The notes beneath the pieces are model-generated. The model did not search any database. It was not told the origin of the DNA and saw only the letters and a program-made list of their open reading frames with translations. A stretch of 28,086 bases of DNA from JAKOQB01 sp036824465 (GTDB lineage Bacteria; Pseudomonadota; Gammaproteobacteria; Burkholderiales; Burkholderiaceae_F), in NCBI GenBank assembly GCA_036824465.1, contig DAITAC010000055.1, positions 1 through 28,086 on the forward strand, in the 5' to 3' direction. The translations under genes were made by a program, and so were the position numbers. Below are positions 1-8,394 of the stretch, one piece after another; within the stretch, counting starts at the first letter, position 1, and each line of letters opens with the position of its first letter.

Positions 1-195
1 AACGCCGAGCTTCTTCAGCATCCATCCCAGCGGACAGAAGTTTGTCAATCCGTACTGGAAGAGGTTCGCGCCAACGAACGCGGTGAACGCGAGCCACCAT
101 TTGGACAGGAAGATCGGGCTCGCCTCGATGCCAAGGGCGAGCGACAGCAGGATGAAACTGCCGGCGAAGATGTGGACGTAGCGGTCGACGGTCAT
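1..195 (-). CDS. DUF2892 family inner-membrane protein (partial, 3' end outside window)
   Basis: Sixty-five codons read from an ATG at 195 to the window edge without a stop, so the C-terminus is missing. The protein has two hydrophobic segments (about residues 8-24 and 30-50) and ends in the visible part with NFCPLGWMLKKLG, a sequence typical of the DUF2892/YgaP-like family of small membrane proteins. Family members are often found beside rhodaneses and sulfide oxidation genes, which fits the sulfide:quinone oxidoreductase in the same gene set. The ATG lies one base beyond the TGA of the upstream RND permease gene, so the two are almost certainly co-transcribed and probably translationally coupled. 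No biochemical role is established for the family. Confidence 0.8.
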   Translation of the reverse strand, partial: MTVDRYVHIFAGSFILLSLALGIEASPIFLSKWWLAFTAFVGANLFQYGLTNFCPLGWMLKKLGV

Positions 196-196
196 G

Positions 197-3100
197 TCAG
201 GCTCCTTGCGCTTCGGGATGAGATGAAACATGCAGGCGCGCCGCTTCCTTGTGGTAGCTGGCCGCGTAGTACAGGACGGGGATGACGACCAGGGTCAGCA
301 TGGTCGACACGAAGATTCCGAACAGCAGCGAGATCGCCAGCCCGTTGAAGATCGGATCATCGAGAATGAAGAGGGCCCCGAGCATTGCCGCAACGGCAGT
401 CAGCACGATCGGCTTGGCGCGCGTGGCCGCGGCGTCGATCACGGCTTGCTGGAAATCCGCGCCCTCGTCGAGCCGTTGATGAATGAAGTCCACCAGCAGG
501 ATCGAGTTGCGCACGATGATGCCGGCGAGCGCGATCATGCCGATCATCGATGTCGCGGTGAACTGCGCGCCGAACAGCGCGTGCCCCGGCATCACACCGA
601 TGATCGTCAGTGGAATCGGCGCCATGATGATCAGCGGCGTCAGGTACGAGCGGAACTGTGCCACCACCAGCAGGTAAATCAGGATCAGTCCGACCCCATA
701 GGCAATGCCCATGTCACGGAACGTCTCGTAGGTGATCTGCCACTCGCCGTCCCACTTCAGCCCGAATGCGGCGAAGCGGTCCGACGGCTGCGCGATCCAG
801 TATTCGGCGAGCGGCAGTCCGCCAGGCGTTGCGAGCTTGGCGATGCGGCTGCGCATCTCGAACATTCCATACAGCGGCGAGTCGGTCTTTCCCTGGCCGC
901 CAGCCACGTCGCCGACCACGTACACGACCGGCTGCAGGTCCTTGCGATAGATCACGCGCTCCGCAGGCAGCGTCACCGGCCGCACGAGTTCAGCCAAGGC
1001 GATTTCGTTGGGTTGGCCCCCGTTTTGGCCGCCGGGATCCTGGCCGCGCAGCTTGAGCTTCAACACATCGTCGAGCCGACCCATCTTCTCTGGCGCCAGC
1101 GCCACACGTACCGGCACCGCGTACTTGCTCGTGCCGTCGTGCAGCGGCGTGATGTCCTCGCCCGCGAGCGCCAGCCGCGCCGTGCGCGCAACCTCGGCCA
1201 CCGCGATCCCATACAACGCGGCCTTGGCCGCATCCACACGCAGCACGATGCGTGATGCGGCGTCGAGCGTCGTGTCGTCGATTGCGACGATGTCGGGCGT
1301 GGCCTCAAACACGCCGCGCACCTGCTTGGCGAGCTTTATCTGCGCGTCGTAGTCAGGCCCGTAGATCTCGGCCACGATCGGGCTCAACACCGGCGGGCCG
1401 GGCGGCACCTCGACCACTTTGATATCGGCGCCGTTGCGCCTGGCGATCGCCTGCAGCGCAGGCAGCACGGACTGTGCAATATCGTGGCTCTTGCGGTCGC
1501 GATGATGCTTGTCGACGAGATTCACCTGCAGATCGCCGACCTCGCCGCCCGAGCGCAGGTAGTACTGCCGCACCAGGCCGTTGAAGTTGATCGGCGCAGC
1601 CAGGCCCGCGTACGACTGCACACTCGTCACCTCCGGCAGCCGCGCGACTTCAGCGGCCAGCTCACGCAGCACGCCGGCAGTGCGCTCGACTGCCGTGCCG
1701 GTCGGCATGTCGACCACGACCTGGAACTCGCTCTTGTTGTCAAAAGGCAGCATCTTCATCACCACCAGCTTCAGCGGCGCCAGCGCGACCGAGAGCCCGA
1801 TCGCGACTGCGATGCCAAGCCACAGTTTGCGGCGGTTCGCCTTCCCTGCCTCACCGCGCAGGAACGGCGTCATCACGCGCGCGAAAAATGTCGCGAGTCG
1901 CTGCGACAGCTTGTCGGCGGCGGCGGGCGCATGGCCACCTGCGTGCTTGTGCAGCAGCCTTAACGCGAGCCACGGCGTGATGATGAATGCGATCGCCAGT
2001 GACAGCAGCATGCCCATTGACGAGTTGATCGGGATTGGCGCCATGTAGGGGCCCATCAGACCGGTGACGAACGCCATCGGCAGCAGCGCGGCGATCACGG
2101 TCAGCGTCGCCAGGATGGTCGGTCCGCCAACCTCATCGACCGCGCGCGGAATCATCTCAGTCGGCGCGGAGTGGTCAAACGCCGAGCGGCGGTGAATGTT
2201 CTCCACCACGACGATCGCATCATCGACCAGGATCCCGATCGAGAAGATCAGCGCGAAAAGCGACACGCGGTTCAGCGTGAACCCCCATGCCCATGACGCA
2301 AACAGCGTGGCCGCAAGCGTCAGCACCACGGCCGTGCCCACCACGATCGCTTCGCGCCGCCCGAGCGTGACCCACACCAGCGCGACCACTGACAGCGTGG
2401 CAAAGATCAGCTTCTGGATCAGCTTGTTGGCCTTGTCGCGCGCAGTCTCGCCGTAGTTGCGCGTCAGCGCGACCTGGGTGTCGGACGGAATGACCTTGCC
2501 TTTCAATTGCTCGATGCGCTCCAGCAACGCATCCGCGACCGTCGCCGCGTTCTCGCCCGCCTTCTTGGAGATCGAGATCGTGACCGCGGGCGATTCAACG
2601 TACTGCTGCGCGCCGCTGGTATCGATGTTCGCGCCGTGCCACACGAAGTGCGTCGGCGTGTCGGCGCCGGCTGTCACCCGCGCGACATCCGACAGGTACA
2701 CGGGGCGGCGCGCATTGGCGTCACCCGAGACGCCAACCACCATCTGTGCCACGTCGCGGGCGGAGTCGAAATATTCGCCAGTGCGCACATCGACCGTGCG
2801 GTTGCCGCTGACCAGAGCGCCTGCCGGCGCCGACGCATTGGTGGCGCGCAGCGCGCGGTCGATATCGATGACGGTGATGCGGTGAACGGCCATGCGCTCG
2901 GGATCGAGTGTCACGCGCACCACCTGATCGGGTCCGCCGAGGGTCTGGACCTCGCGTGTGCCGGCAACGCGCTTCAGTTCGATCTCGAGCGCGTGCGCAA
3001 TCTTCGCCAGGTTTTCGGCCGTCGCGTCGGCGCGCGTGCCGTGCAGAGTCAGCGTGACGATCGGCACATCGTCGATGCCCTTCGGCTTGACAATCGGATC

Positions 3101-3517
3101 GGCAACCCCGAGGTGTTTCGGCAGCCAGTCGCTGTTAGCACGCAGCGTGTCGTGCAGCCGCACCAGTGCGGCGATGCGGTCCTCGCCCACCTTGAATTGA
3201 ATCGTGAGGATCGCCATGCCGGGCCGCGTGACCGAAAACACGTGCTCGATGCCGGTGATCTGCGAGATCACCTGCTCGGCCGGCACGGTCACCAGGTTGT
3301 GCACGTCTTCACTCGCCGCCCCCGGGAACGGAATCAGCACATTGGCCATCGTGACATTGATCTGCGGCTCTTCCTCCTTCGGCGTCACCAGCACTGCGAA
3401 CACGCCGAGCAGCAGCGCCACCAGTGCCAGCAGCGGCGTGAGTTGCGAAGTCAGAAAGGCGCGCGCGATGCGACCGGAGATGCCGAGCTTTTCGCTTGCA
3501 GTGGCAGCCGTGCTCAT
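197..3517 (-). CDS. RND-family efflux permease (AcrB/CzcA-like)
   Basis: Inner-membrane proton-driven pump subunit of 1106 aa, a full-length size for the RND superfamily. It has the expected layout: a first membrane helix near residues 24-45 followed by the PKEEEPQ stretch, a large periplasmic loop, a helix cluster from about 367, a second periplasmic loop, and a C-terminal helix cluster from about residue 900. The proton-relay aspartates of helix 4 are visible as D432-D433 in GILVDDAIVVVEN. The gene overlaps the adaptor gene by 4 bp (ATGA), so the two form one unit. No outer-membrane TolC-like gene is present in the window; one must be supplied from elsewhere. Substrate cannot be read from sequence. 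Location downstream of a sulfide:quinone oxidoreductase suggests, by inference only, a sulfur-compound or redox-stress role rather than classical heavy-metal efflux. Confidence 0.93.
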   Translation of the reverse strand: MSTAATASEKLGISGRIARAFLTSQLTPLLALVALLLGVFAVLVTPKEEEPQINVTMANVLIPFPGAASEDVHNLVTVPAEQVISQITGIEHVFSVTRPGMAILTIQFKVGEDRIAALVRLHDTLRANSDWLPKHLGVADPIVKPKGIDDVPIVTLTLHGTRADATAENLAKIAHALEIELKRVAGTREVQTLGGPDQVVRVTLDPERMAVHRITVIDIDRALRATNASAPAGALVSGNRTVDVRTGEYFDSARDVAQMVVGVSGDANARRPVYLSDVARVTAGADTPTHFVWHGANIDTSGAQQYVESPAVTISISKKAGENAATVADALLERIEQLKGKVIPSDTQVALTRNYGETARDKANKLIQKLIFATLSVVALVWVTLGRREAIVVGTAVVLTLAATLFASWAWGFTLNRVSLFALIFSIGILVDDAIVVVENIHRRSAFDHSAPTEMIPRAVDEVGGPTILATLTVIAALLPMAFVTGLMGPYMAPIPINSSMGMLLSLAIAFIITPWLALRLLHKHAGGHAPAAADKLSQRLATFFARVMTPFLRGEAGKANRRKLWLGIAVAIGLSVALAPLKLVVMKMLPFDNKSEFQVVVDMPTGTAVERTAGVLRELAAEVARLPEVTSVQSYAGLAAPINFNGLVRQYYLRSGGEVGDLQVNLVDKHHRDRKSHDIAQSVLPALQAIARRNGADIKVVEVPPGPPVLSPIVAEIYGPDYDAQIKLAKQVRGVFEATPDIVAIDDTTLDAASRIVLRVDAAKAALYGIAVAEVARTARLALAGEDITPLHDGTSKYAVPVRVALAPEKMGRLDDVLKLKLRGQDPGGQNGGQPNEIALAELVRPVTLPAERVIYRKDLQPVVYVVGDVAGGQGKTDSPLYGMFEMRSRIAKLATPGGLPLAEYWIAQPSDRFAAFGLKWDGEWQITYETFRDMGIAYGVGLILIYLLVVAQFRSYLTPLIIMAPIPLTIIGVMPGHALFGAQFTATSMIGMIALAGIIVRNSILLVDFIHQRLDEGADFQQAVIDAAATRAKPIVLTAVAAMLGALFILDDPIFNGLAISLLFGIFVSTMLTLVVIPVLYYAASYHKEAARLHVSSHPEAQGA

Positions 3518-4620
3518 CGTGTCTTCAGCAGCGGGTTCAGTTGCACACGCTCGCCGGCCGCGAGGCCCGCCAGCACTTCGATCTGGCCGCTGTCGACCAA
3601 GTCGCCGACGCGGATCTGCCGCAATTGCGGTTTGCCATCGGCGCCGATCAAGTACGCGGCCGTCAATTCGCCGCGGCGAATGACCGCGTCGGCCGGCATC
3701 ACGAGCTTTTCCGACGTTCCGGTCGGGATCAGGATCTTGACCGCGGTGCCCGGGACGACACCTGCCGGCAGCGTGCCGGGCAGATCGGCGCGTACTTGCG
3801 TCGACAGCAGTCGTGCATCCGCGGCGGGGAGAACCGTCAGGTGCGTGGCGAGGATCGTCTGATTCAACGTCGGCAGCAGCACGCTTGCCCGGTCGGCATG
3901 CGCCACGCGCGGCAGCACAAACTGCGGCACGCTGCCCACCGCGCGCAGCGCGGCCGGATCGTGCACGTCGAGCATCGGTTTGCCGGGCGCGGCGAGCTCG
4001 CCCAGCTCCATGAGGCGGCGCGTCACCACGCCGTCGATCGGCGAGCGCACCTCGGCAAAGCTGCGTGCTGTGATCGCCTGCGTGTTTCCTGCGCGCGCGG
4101 CGTCGACGACCGCTTGCGCTGACTTCATGTCCGCGTCCGCCTTGTCGAGCGCCGACTGGCTGAGAAAGTTCTGCTTGACCAGGCTCTGGGTGCGGTCGAA
4201 GTTCAGTCTTGCCTGCACCAGCGCGGCATCTGCCTGCGCCACGTTGGCCCGCTGCCCCGCGACCTGCGCGTCGGTCTCACGCGGGTCAATGCGCGCCAGC
4301 AACTGACCGCGCTTGACGCGATCGCCGGCATCGACGAAGAACTGGGTGACCCTGCCCGAGATCTGCGCCGACACGGTCGCCTGCCGGACGGCTTCGATCA
4401 CGGCGTCGGCCGCGTACACGTCGGCCACCGAGCGCAGTTGCACCACCGCGGAGGCTGCGCGAACGGTATTCACTTGATTGTCCGCCGGTGGCGCGCTCTT
4501 GCCTTGCGCGTTCAACAATCCGCCCACGGCGAGGGCGGCTGCGCCCACGCCCACGGCGGCGATCAGGAACTTGCGTTTCATGGCGGGAATCCGGTTCAGC
4601 GAAATCTTCATTGACCGCAT
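3514..4620 (-). CDS. RND efflux periplasmic adaptor (HlyD/MFP family)
   Basis: Membrane fusion protein of 368 aa that would link the downstream RND permease to an outer-membrane channel. Visible features are a signal/anchor segment (about residues 14-36), a biotinyl-lipoyl-like half motif around SAQISGRVTQFFVDAGDRVK (near 86-105), an alpha-helical hairpin from about 116 to 160 and a second lipoyl half with SPIDGVVTRR. Three ATGs are possible (4620, 4611, 4581). The first has a G-rich stretch 5 nt upstream; the third begins the hydrophobic segment directly, so the N-terminus is uncertain by 13 residues. The start is only 1 bp from an ATACCCC/GGGGTAT inverted repeat, which would let a repressor block both transcription and translation. 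Confidence 0.9.
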   Translation of the reverse strand: MRSMKISLNRIPAMKRKFLIAAVGVGAAALAVGGLLNAQGKSAPPADNQVNTVRAASAVVQLRSVADVYAADAVIEAVRQATVSAQISGRVTQFFVDAGDRVKRGQLLARIDPRETDAQVAGQRANVAQADAALVQARLNFDRTQSLVKQNFLSQSALDKADADMKSAQAVVDAARAGNTQAITARSFAEVRSPIDGVVTRRLMELGELAAPGKPMLDVHDPAALRAVGSVPQFVLPRVAHADRASVLLPTLNQTILATHLTVLPAADARLLSTQVRADLPGTLPAGVVPGTAVKILIPTGTSEKLVMPADAVIRRGELTAAYLIGADGKPQLRQIRVGDLVDSGQIEVLAGLAAGERVQLNPLLKTR

Positions 4621-4621
4621 G

Positions 4622-4637
4622 ATACCCCCAGGGGTAT
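4622..4637. promoter_or_regulatory. CsoR/CstR-like operator candidate
   Basis: The 16-bp sequence ATACCCCCAGGGGTAT is a perfect inverted repeat of 7-bp arms around CA. AT-flanked C-tract/G-tract palindromes of this form are the known type of binding site for CsoR/RcnR/CstR-family repressors, which sense Cu(I), Ni/Co or sulfane sulfur. On the minus strand it overlaps a possible -10 element (TATACC, 4638-4633) and ends one base before the adaptor start. Because the module encodes a sulfide oxidoreductase, a sulfane-sulfur sensor is a reasonable guess, but no such regulator gene is in the window. Confidence 0.6.
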
Positions 4638-4662
4638 ACGGACGAGTGCCTCGGTCCGCCCT

Positions 4663-4678
4663 GTGTGACGCAGCTCAC
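4663..4678. promoter_or_regulatory. CRP/FNR-family binding site candidate upstream of RND adaptor
   Basis: TGTGACGCAGCTCACA matches the E. coli CRP consensus arms TGTGA-N6-TCACA exactly. Its centre lies about 41-44 bp upstream of the likely transcription start implied by TATACC at 4638-4633 (minus strand), the usual class II activator position. The binding protein could be CRP, FNR, DNR or another family member; the sequence alone does not decide. Confidence 0.55.
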
Positions 4679-4718
4679 ATGTCGCGCCGCCACTGGCGCA
4701 CGTGCTTTCGCGCCGCGG

Positions 4719-5117
4719 TCAGATCGCCGCGAGCACGCGTTGCAGGCGGCTCTTCACCTCGGCGGCAAGCGGCACCACCTCGGGTCGATCGACCAGGTTC
4801 AGCACCGCGTCTGGATCCATGAACTCGACCTGGACTTTGCCCGCCTCGTCCTGGCGCACGACGACGTTGCACGGAAGCAGCAGGCCGATCGAGGGCTCGG
4901 CCGTGAGCGCGCGATGTGCCAACGGCGGATTGCACGCGCCGAGGATCCTGTAGGGGGGCATGTCGTGGCCGAGCTTCTTCTTCAGCGTCGCCTGAACGTC
5001 GATCTCCGTCAGCACGCCGAAGCCCTCCTTCGCGAGTTCTTCGGTCACCTTGCGCAGCGCCGCGTCGAAGTCCAGCGCGACGGTCTTGCCGAATCCGTAT
5101 TTCGTTTGCGTCGTCAT
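4719..5117 (-). CDS. DUF302 domain-containing protein
   Basis: Cytosolic 132-aa protein that is almost entirely one DUF302 domain. Recognisable family features are the N-terminal KTVALDFDAALRKVTEELAKEGFG, the central GHDMPPYRILGACNPPLAHRAL (residues about 50-71) with a conserved Cys62, and LLLPCNVVVRQD with a second Cys near 83. The function of the domain is not known; it is often encoded beside sulfide:quinone oxidoreductases, DUF2892 proteins and sulfur transferases. The start is 3 bp after the stop of the upstream sulfide:quinone oxidoreductase gene, so the pair is an operon. The 98 bp that follow, up to the adaptor start, carry two regulatory palindromes, so expression of the adaptor may be partly independent. 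Confidence 0.88.
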   Translation of the reverse strand: MTTQTKYGFGKTVALDFDAALRKVTEELAKEGFGVLTEIDVQATLKKKLGHDMPPYRILGACNPPLAHRALTAEPSIGLLLPCNVVVRQDEAGKVQVEFMDPDAVLNLVDRPEVVPLAAEVKSRLQRVLAAI

Positions 5118-5120
5118 TGC

Positions 5121-6398
5121 CTATGCCTTTTCCTTGAGCTTGGCGATCCCAAGCGCGTTCATCACATACTTCTCGTACACCGGCTCCGAGGTGCCCTTCT
5201 TCAACTTGCGGATGAAGTACTTCTCGAAGGCCACCTTGGCAAGGTGCACCCACCGGCCCTTGCTGAACCAGTTGACGTTGCGCGGCGGAATCTGCGGCAG
5301 GGCGACAAATGCGATGCCGGTATCGCCCATGTCGGCCAGGCACACCGCGTTCCACGTGGCCCTGTGCGACGGCGCCTTGCCGTCGATCGCATCGCGGATG
5401 TTGTGCGCGGCGGCGGTCACCATCGACTCGATCATGTAACCGGTCTTGGGCGCGCCGGTAGGCACGGGCGTCACCTCCACCGGCGGGATCGCCACGCACA
5501 CGCCAACGGCGTAGATGTTCGAGTACTTCGGATTGCGCTGGTATGGATCGATGCTGATGAAGCCACGCGGATTCGTCAGGCCCTCGATACCGAACACCGC
5601 GTCCACGCCCTTGAACGCCGGCAGCATCATCGAGTACACGAACGGCAGTTCGTGTTCCTTCTTCGGCTTGCCATCCTCGTCGTGCTCGGTGACGAGCATC
5701 CTGCCGGCCTCGACCCTCGTGACCTTGGCGTTGCAGATCCACTTGATGTTCTTCTCCCGCAGCGCCGATTCGAGCATCGTCTTCGAATCGCCTACACCGC
5801 CAAGCCCGAGGTGCCCGATGTATGGCTCGCTGGTGACGAAGGTCATCGGCACGCGATCGCGGATCTTCCGGCGCCGCAGATCGGTTTCCATGATGAAGCA
5901 GAACTCGTAGGCGGGTCCGAAACACGACGCGCCCTGCACCGCACCGACGACGATCGGACCGGGTGCCTTGACGAACTGGTCCCAGGCAGCGGCCCCCTTT
6001 TCCGCGTGATCGACATGGCATACCGACTGCGTGTGTCCGTTGGGTCCAAGGCCCTCGATCTCCTCGAACGCGAGCTTCGGTCCGGTGGCGATCACCAGGT
6101 AGTCGTAGGTGAGGCTCGCGCCATCATTCAGTTCGACCCGGTTCTCGGATGGATGCACGCGCTTCACGCCGCGGCCGTCGTAGTCGATACCTTTCTTGCC
6201 GAGACACGGCGCGATCGCGAACTCGATGTCCTTGCGCTTGCGCCAGTGCACGGCGACCCACGGGTTCGACGGCACGAAGTGATAGTTGTCGCCCTGACCG
6301 ACGACCGTGACGCGATCCGCGGGACGCAGCAACTCCTTCATCTCGTACGCCATCGGCAGGCCGCCCAGGCCCGCACCCATCACCACGACATGCGCCAT
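5121..6398 (-). CDS. sqr: Sulfide:quinone oxidoreductase (FAD-dependent)
   Basis: Oxidises sulfide to sulfane sulfur/polysulfide and passes electrons to the quinone pool at the inner face of the membrane. The 425-aa protein starts with the dinucleotide-binding motif VVVMGAGLGGLP (residues 4-15) and contains LVIATGP at 101-107. The three cysteines of active sulfide:quinone oxidoreductases are present at C127 (SVCHVDHAE), C159 (GASCFGPAYEF) and C353 (AVCLADMGDTG), close to C128/C160/C356 of the Acidithiobacillus enzyme, which argues against a type II NADH dehydrogenase or flavocytochrome c subunit. The C-terminal amphipathic region (about 376-400) fits membrane association. A clear AAGGAGG ribosome site precedes the ATG at 6398. 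First gene of the module; its promoter holds a CRP/FNR-like and a CsoR-like palindrome. Confidence 0.9.
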   Translation of the reverse strand: MAHVVVMGAGLGGLPMAYEMKELLRPADRVTVVGQGDNYHFVPSNPWVAVHWRKRKDIEFAIAPCLGKKGIDYDGRGVKRVHPSENRVELNDGASLTYDYLVIATGPKLAFEEIEGLGPNGHTQSVCHVDHAEKGAAAWDQFVKAPGPIVVGAVQGASCFGPAYEFCFIMETDLRRRKIRDRVPMTFVTSEPYIGHLGLGGVGDSKTMLESALREKNIKWICNAKVTRVEAGRMLVTEHDEDGKPKKEHELPFVYSMMLPAFKGVDAVFGIEGLTNPRGFISIDPYQRNPKYSNIYAVGVCVAIPPVEVTPVPTGAPKTGYMIESMVTAAAHNIRDAIDGKAPSHRATWNAVCLADMGDTGIAFVALPQIPPRNVNWFSKGRWVHLAKVAFEKYFIRKLKKGTSEPVYEKYVMNALGIAKLKEKA

Positions 6399-6470
6399 CG
6401 CCGCCTCCTTCGCTGATTCGTCGGCCGCCGCAGACCAACCGCGCCGATCAGCCCGAAAAGCTTAGAAGCG

Positions 6471-6486
6471 ATACACGGCGGGGTAT
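6471..6486. promoter_or_regulatory. Degenerate CsoR/CstR-like box upstream of sqr
   Basis: On the minus strand this reads ATACCCCGCCGTGTAT. One arm (ATACCCC) is identical to the box in front of the RND adaptor; the other arm is degraded (GTGTAT instead of GGGGTAT). It lies between the CRP/FNR-like palindrome and a possible -10 element TAAGCT (6464-6459, minus strand), a position suited to repression. Confidence 0.4.
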
Positions 6487-6501
6487 GTGACCCGGGTCAC
6501 G
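6486..6501. promoter_or_regulatory. CRP/FNR-family binding site candidate upstream of sqr
   Basis: TGTGACCCGGGTCACG contains the 14-bp perfect palindrome GTGACCCGGGTCAC (6487-6500) and fits TGTGA-N6-TCAC. Its centre is 41-42 bp upstream of the start expected from TAAGCT at 6464-6459 on the minus strand, which is the class II activator geometry. Confidence 0.55.
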
Positions 6502-6524
6502 ATCGGGGTTGAGCAAGCGCAGCC

Positions 6525-8003
6525 TCAGCGCCAAGGCTCGGGGAGCTGGGCGAGTTCGGCCAGCGCCGCCTCGCTCTTCAGCGTGAGGGCTTGCCGGCGA
6601 TGCTCGAGGGCACTGCGGGTCGATTCGAGTTCGGCCGACCTCGGCGCGAGTTCGGTCAGGATCTCCTGCGCCACCGCAATGTCGTTGAGTTCGCCCAGGA
6701 CATCCTGCAGGTCCGACAGCCTTGCACTGAGTTCCTTGATCGCACCGCGCGCGAACGCGCACGCGAGCACATCAGTCGCATAGCGCAACCGCTTGGCAAG
6801 AATGCGGACGCGGTGCTGCTGCGCGGCCGGCAGCGCAACGAAGAACTGCGCGGCCTTGAGCAATCGCCGGTATGCGCGCCGCAGCGACTTGGCTGCAAAC
6901 GCCTGCAGCGCGCCCTCCATGGCCGCCGGTGTCTCCGCCCACTGCGCAAGTTGCACCGCGAGGACGGCAAAGCGAGCGCTGGCGAGGCTCGCGCGCGCGT
7001 GCTGCCGCGCCTCGGCGCGTCGCCGCGCGGCGGTCGCATGCAGCGGGCTCGAATCTGGCATCGAAGACGGTGCGAACGTCGGCAGCGTATGCAGGACGAT
7101 CACGTCCCAGTCACGCGCGCGCCCCAGTTCGCGACCGATCCAGCGCAACTCGATGGCCAACCGCTGCGGGAACTCGACCTCGTCCTTGAACAACCGGATC
7201 GCCGAGCGCATGCGGCGCACCGCCACGCGCGCCTGATGGACGAACTCCGCATCGTCACCCTGGCGCAGGCCATGTACGTTGGCGAGCAGAACGTCGGTTC
7301 CGGTACCGATGATCGCGCGCAGCGCCACGCCAGCGCTCATCCGCGCCCGCAGCGGTGCGGCAAAGACCTTGGCAGCGGCCTTGGTCGGCGCGACCGCCTG
7401 ACCAAGAGACAAGCCGACGCCGCGCGCCGCTTTCGATTCGCCAAAAGGCAGCAGCGGGATCGCGCTCTGGCGCGCGCCGATCAGATCGAGCGCCAATGTC
7501 CACAGTGCGGCCGCATCGCCCGACTTCAGTTCGAGTTCGAGTTCGAGAATCGGCGCCGTGCGCTCGCCAGCGACGATTTCGCCCTCATCGAGCGCGATCT
7601 CGACCGTACCGTCCGGCGTGATCCACTGCGAACGCGTAAACCGGGTGCGAAAGCGCGGCTCGATCTTCAGTGCCGGCTTCGCGCGCAGCAAGGCTTCGAG
7701 CGGCGTGCCGGCAAAGCGCGCAATGTCGAGTCGACCGCGCTGCGCCGGCATTTCCCATTCGCCGCGACGCGACAGTGCGGTTGCGGCCATTTGCGTCTTC
7801 AGCGTCTGCACCCAGCGCCGGCCGGCGCGGCGCACGCGCAATGCCATCCCGCGCCGTGCCAGCGCAAAGTCCGCCGTGTCGTGATAGATGGTGTCGAACT
7901 GCTGCGTGACGCGCGGCCCGCTGCGATCGAGACGTGCGCGCAGTCGCGGCACATCGTTCGCCGCAACAGCAAGCTTCAGTTCGGTTTCAGTCGGAGCGCT
8001 CAT
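6525..8003 (-). CDS. CYTH and CHAD domain protein (inorganic triphosphatase-like)
   Basis: A 492-aa cytosolic protein with two recognisable halves. The N-terminal CYTH domain (about 1-200) opens with the ExExK signature ETELK (E6, E8, K10), the hallmark of triphosphate tunnel enzymes such as E. coli YgiF, and continues with the usual alternating Arg/Lys and Glu strands (MALRVRRAGRRWVQTLK). The C-terminal CHAD domain (about 225-485) contains the conserved helix HQARVAVRRMRSAIRLF, and CHAD domains bind polyphosphate. The likely activity is hydrolysis of inorganic triphosphate, but polyphosphate-related roles are possible. The ATG at 8003 is chosen because the ExExK motif follows directly; no strong ribosome site precedes it. 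It stands alone, 52 bp after the small secreted-protein gene upstream. Confidence 0.9.
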   Translation of the reverse strand: MSAPTETELKLAVAANDVPRLRARLDRSGPRVTQQFDTIYHDTADFALARRGMALRVRRAGRRWVQTLKTQMAATALSRRGEWEMPAQRGRLDIARFAGTPLEALLRAKPALKIEPRFRTRFTRSQWITPDGTVEIALDEGEIVAGERTAPILELELELKSGDAAALWTLALDLIGARQSAIPLLPFGESKAARGVGLSLGQAVAPTKAAAKVFAAPLRARMSAGVALRAIIGTGTDVLLANVHGLRQGDDAEFVHQARVAVRRMRSAIRLFKDEVEFPQRLAIELRWIGRELGRARDWDVIVLHTLPTFAPSSMPDSSPLHATAARRRAEARQHARASLASARFAVLAVQLAQWAETPAAMEGALQAFAAKSLRRAYRRLLKAAQFFVALPAAQQHRVRILAKRLRYATDVLACAFARGAIKELSARLSDLQDVLGELNDIAVAQEILTELAPRSAELESTRSALEHRRQALTLKSEAALAELAQLPEPWR

Positions 8004-8055
8004 GCCGCCGGGCCCGGGGCAAAACGGCCAGTCTACGAGCGCACCCGCCAGCGCC

Positions 8056-8394
8056 TCAGCGCCAGGCCGATCCGCGCACAGTCACCGGGTTCTTCCCCTT
8101 GTTTTCCCACATCAGGCAATACTCGTCGGCAGCCGACGCGCGGAACTGATCGCCGAAGCGACGAACGCCGGCGCGCCTCACCGGATAGAGCACTTCGCTT
8201 CCGCGGTGATGATGAATATTGAAATCGACCAGCCCACTCGCCTTGAAGCGGTAGTGCAACCCGGCGCCCGCCTCGAGCTTGACGCAGTGTTCTTCAAACT
8301 TTCCCGGCGCGATCGCCAACGACAGTGGAGCCGCGGCAGCCGACAGCGAGACGGTGAGCGCAAAACCGAGGAATGCAATCGGACGGATAACCAT
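8056..8394 (-). CDS. Small secreted protein of unknown function
   Basis: A 112-aa protein with a convincing Sec signal peptide (MVIRPIAFLGFALTVSLSAAAA), so it acts in the periplasm or outside. The mature part is about 90 residues with two cysteines (C37 and C93) that could form a disulfide, a HHH run (FNIHHHRGSEV) and a predicted all-beta character. I do not recognise the family. The ATG at 8394 begins the signal peptide directly; the upstream sequence has no strong ribosome site. It precedes the CYTH-CHAD gene by 52 bp on the same strand and may be co-transcribed with it. Confidence 0.65.
   Translation of the reverse strand: MVIRPIAFLGFALTVSLSAAAAPLSLAIAPGKFEEHCVKLEAGAGLHYRFKASGLVDFNIHHHRGSEVLYPVRRAGVRRFGDQFRASAADEYCLMWENKGKNPVTVRGSAWR

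Noticed and set aside
230..1255. Long plus-strand frame over the RND permease gene
   Set aside because: It lies antisense to a complete, motif-bearing permease, has Arg/His/Asp-rich low-quality composition and no ribosome site. It is a typical GC-rich shadow frame.
4675..6021. Minus-strand 448-codon frame across the sqr and DUF302 genes
   Set aside because: It is an alternative frame of two well-supported genes; the product is Arg/Gly/Ala-rich with no recognisable domain.
4665..6416. Plus-strand 583-codon frame antisense to sqr and DUF302
   Set aside because: Antisense shadow with His/Arg-rich sequence; the minus-strand genes have family motifs and ribosome sites.
6591..8222. Plus-strand 543-codon frame over the CYTH-CHAD gene
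   Set aside because: The opposite strand carries the ExExK and CHAD signatures; this frame shows none and is low-complexity Arg-rich.
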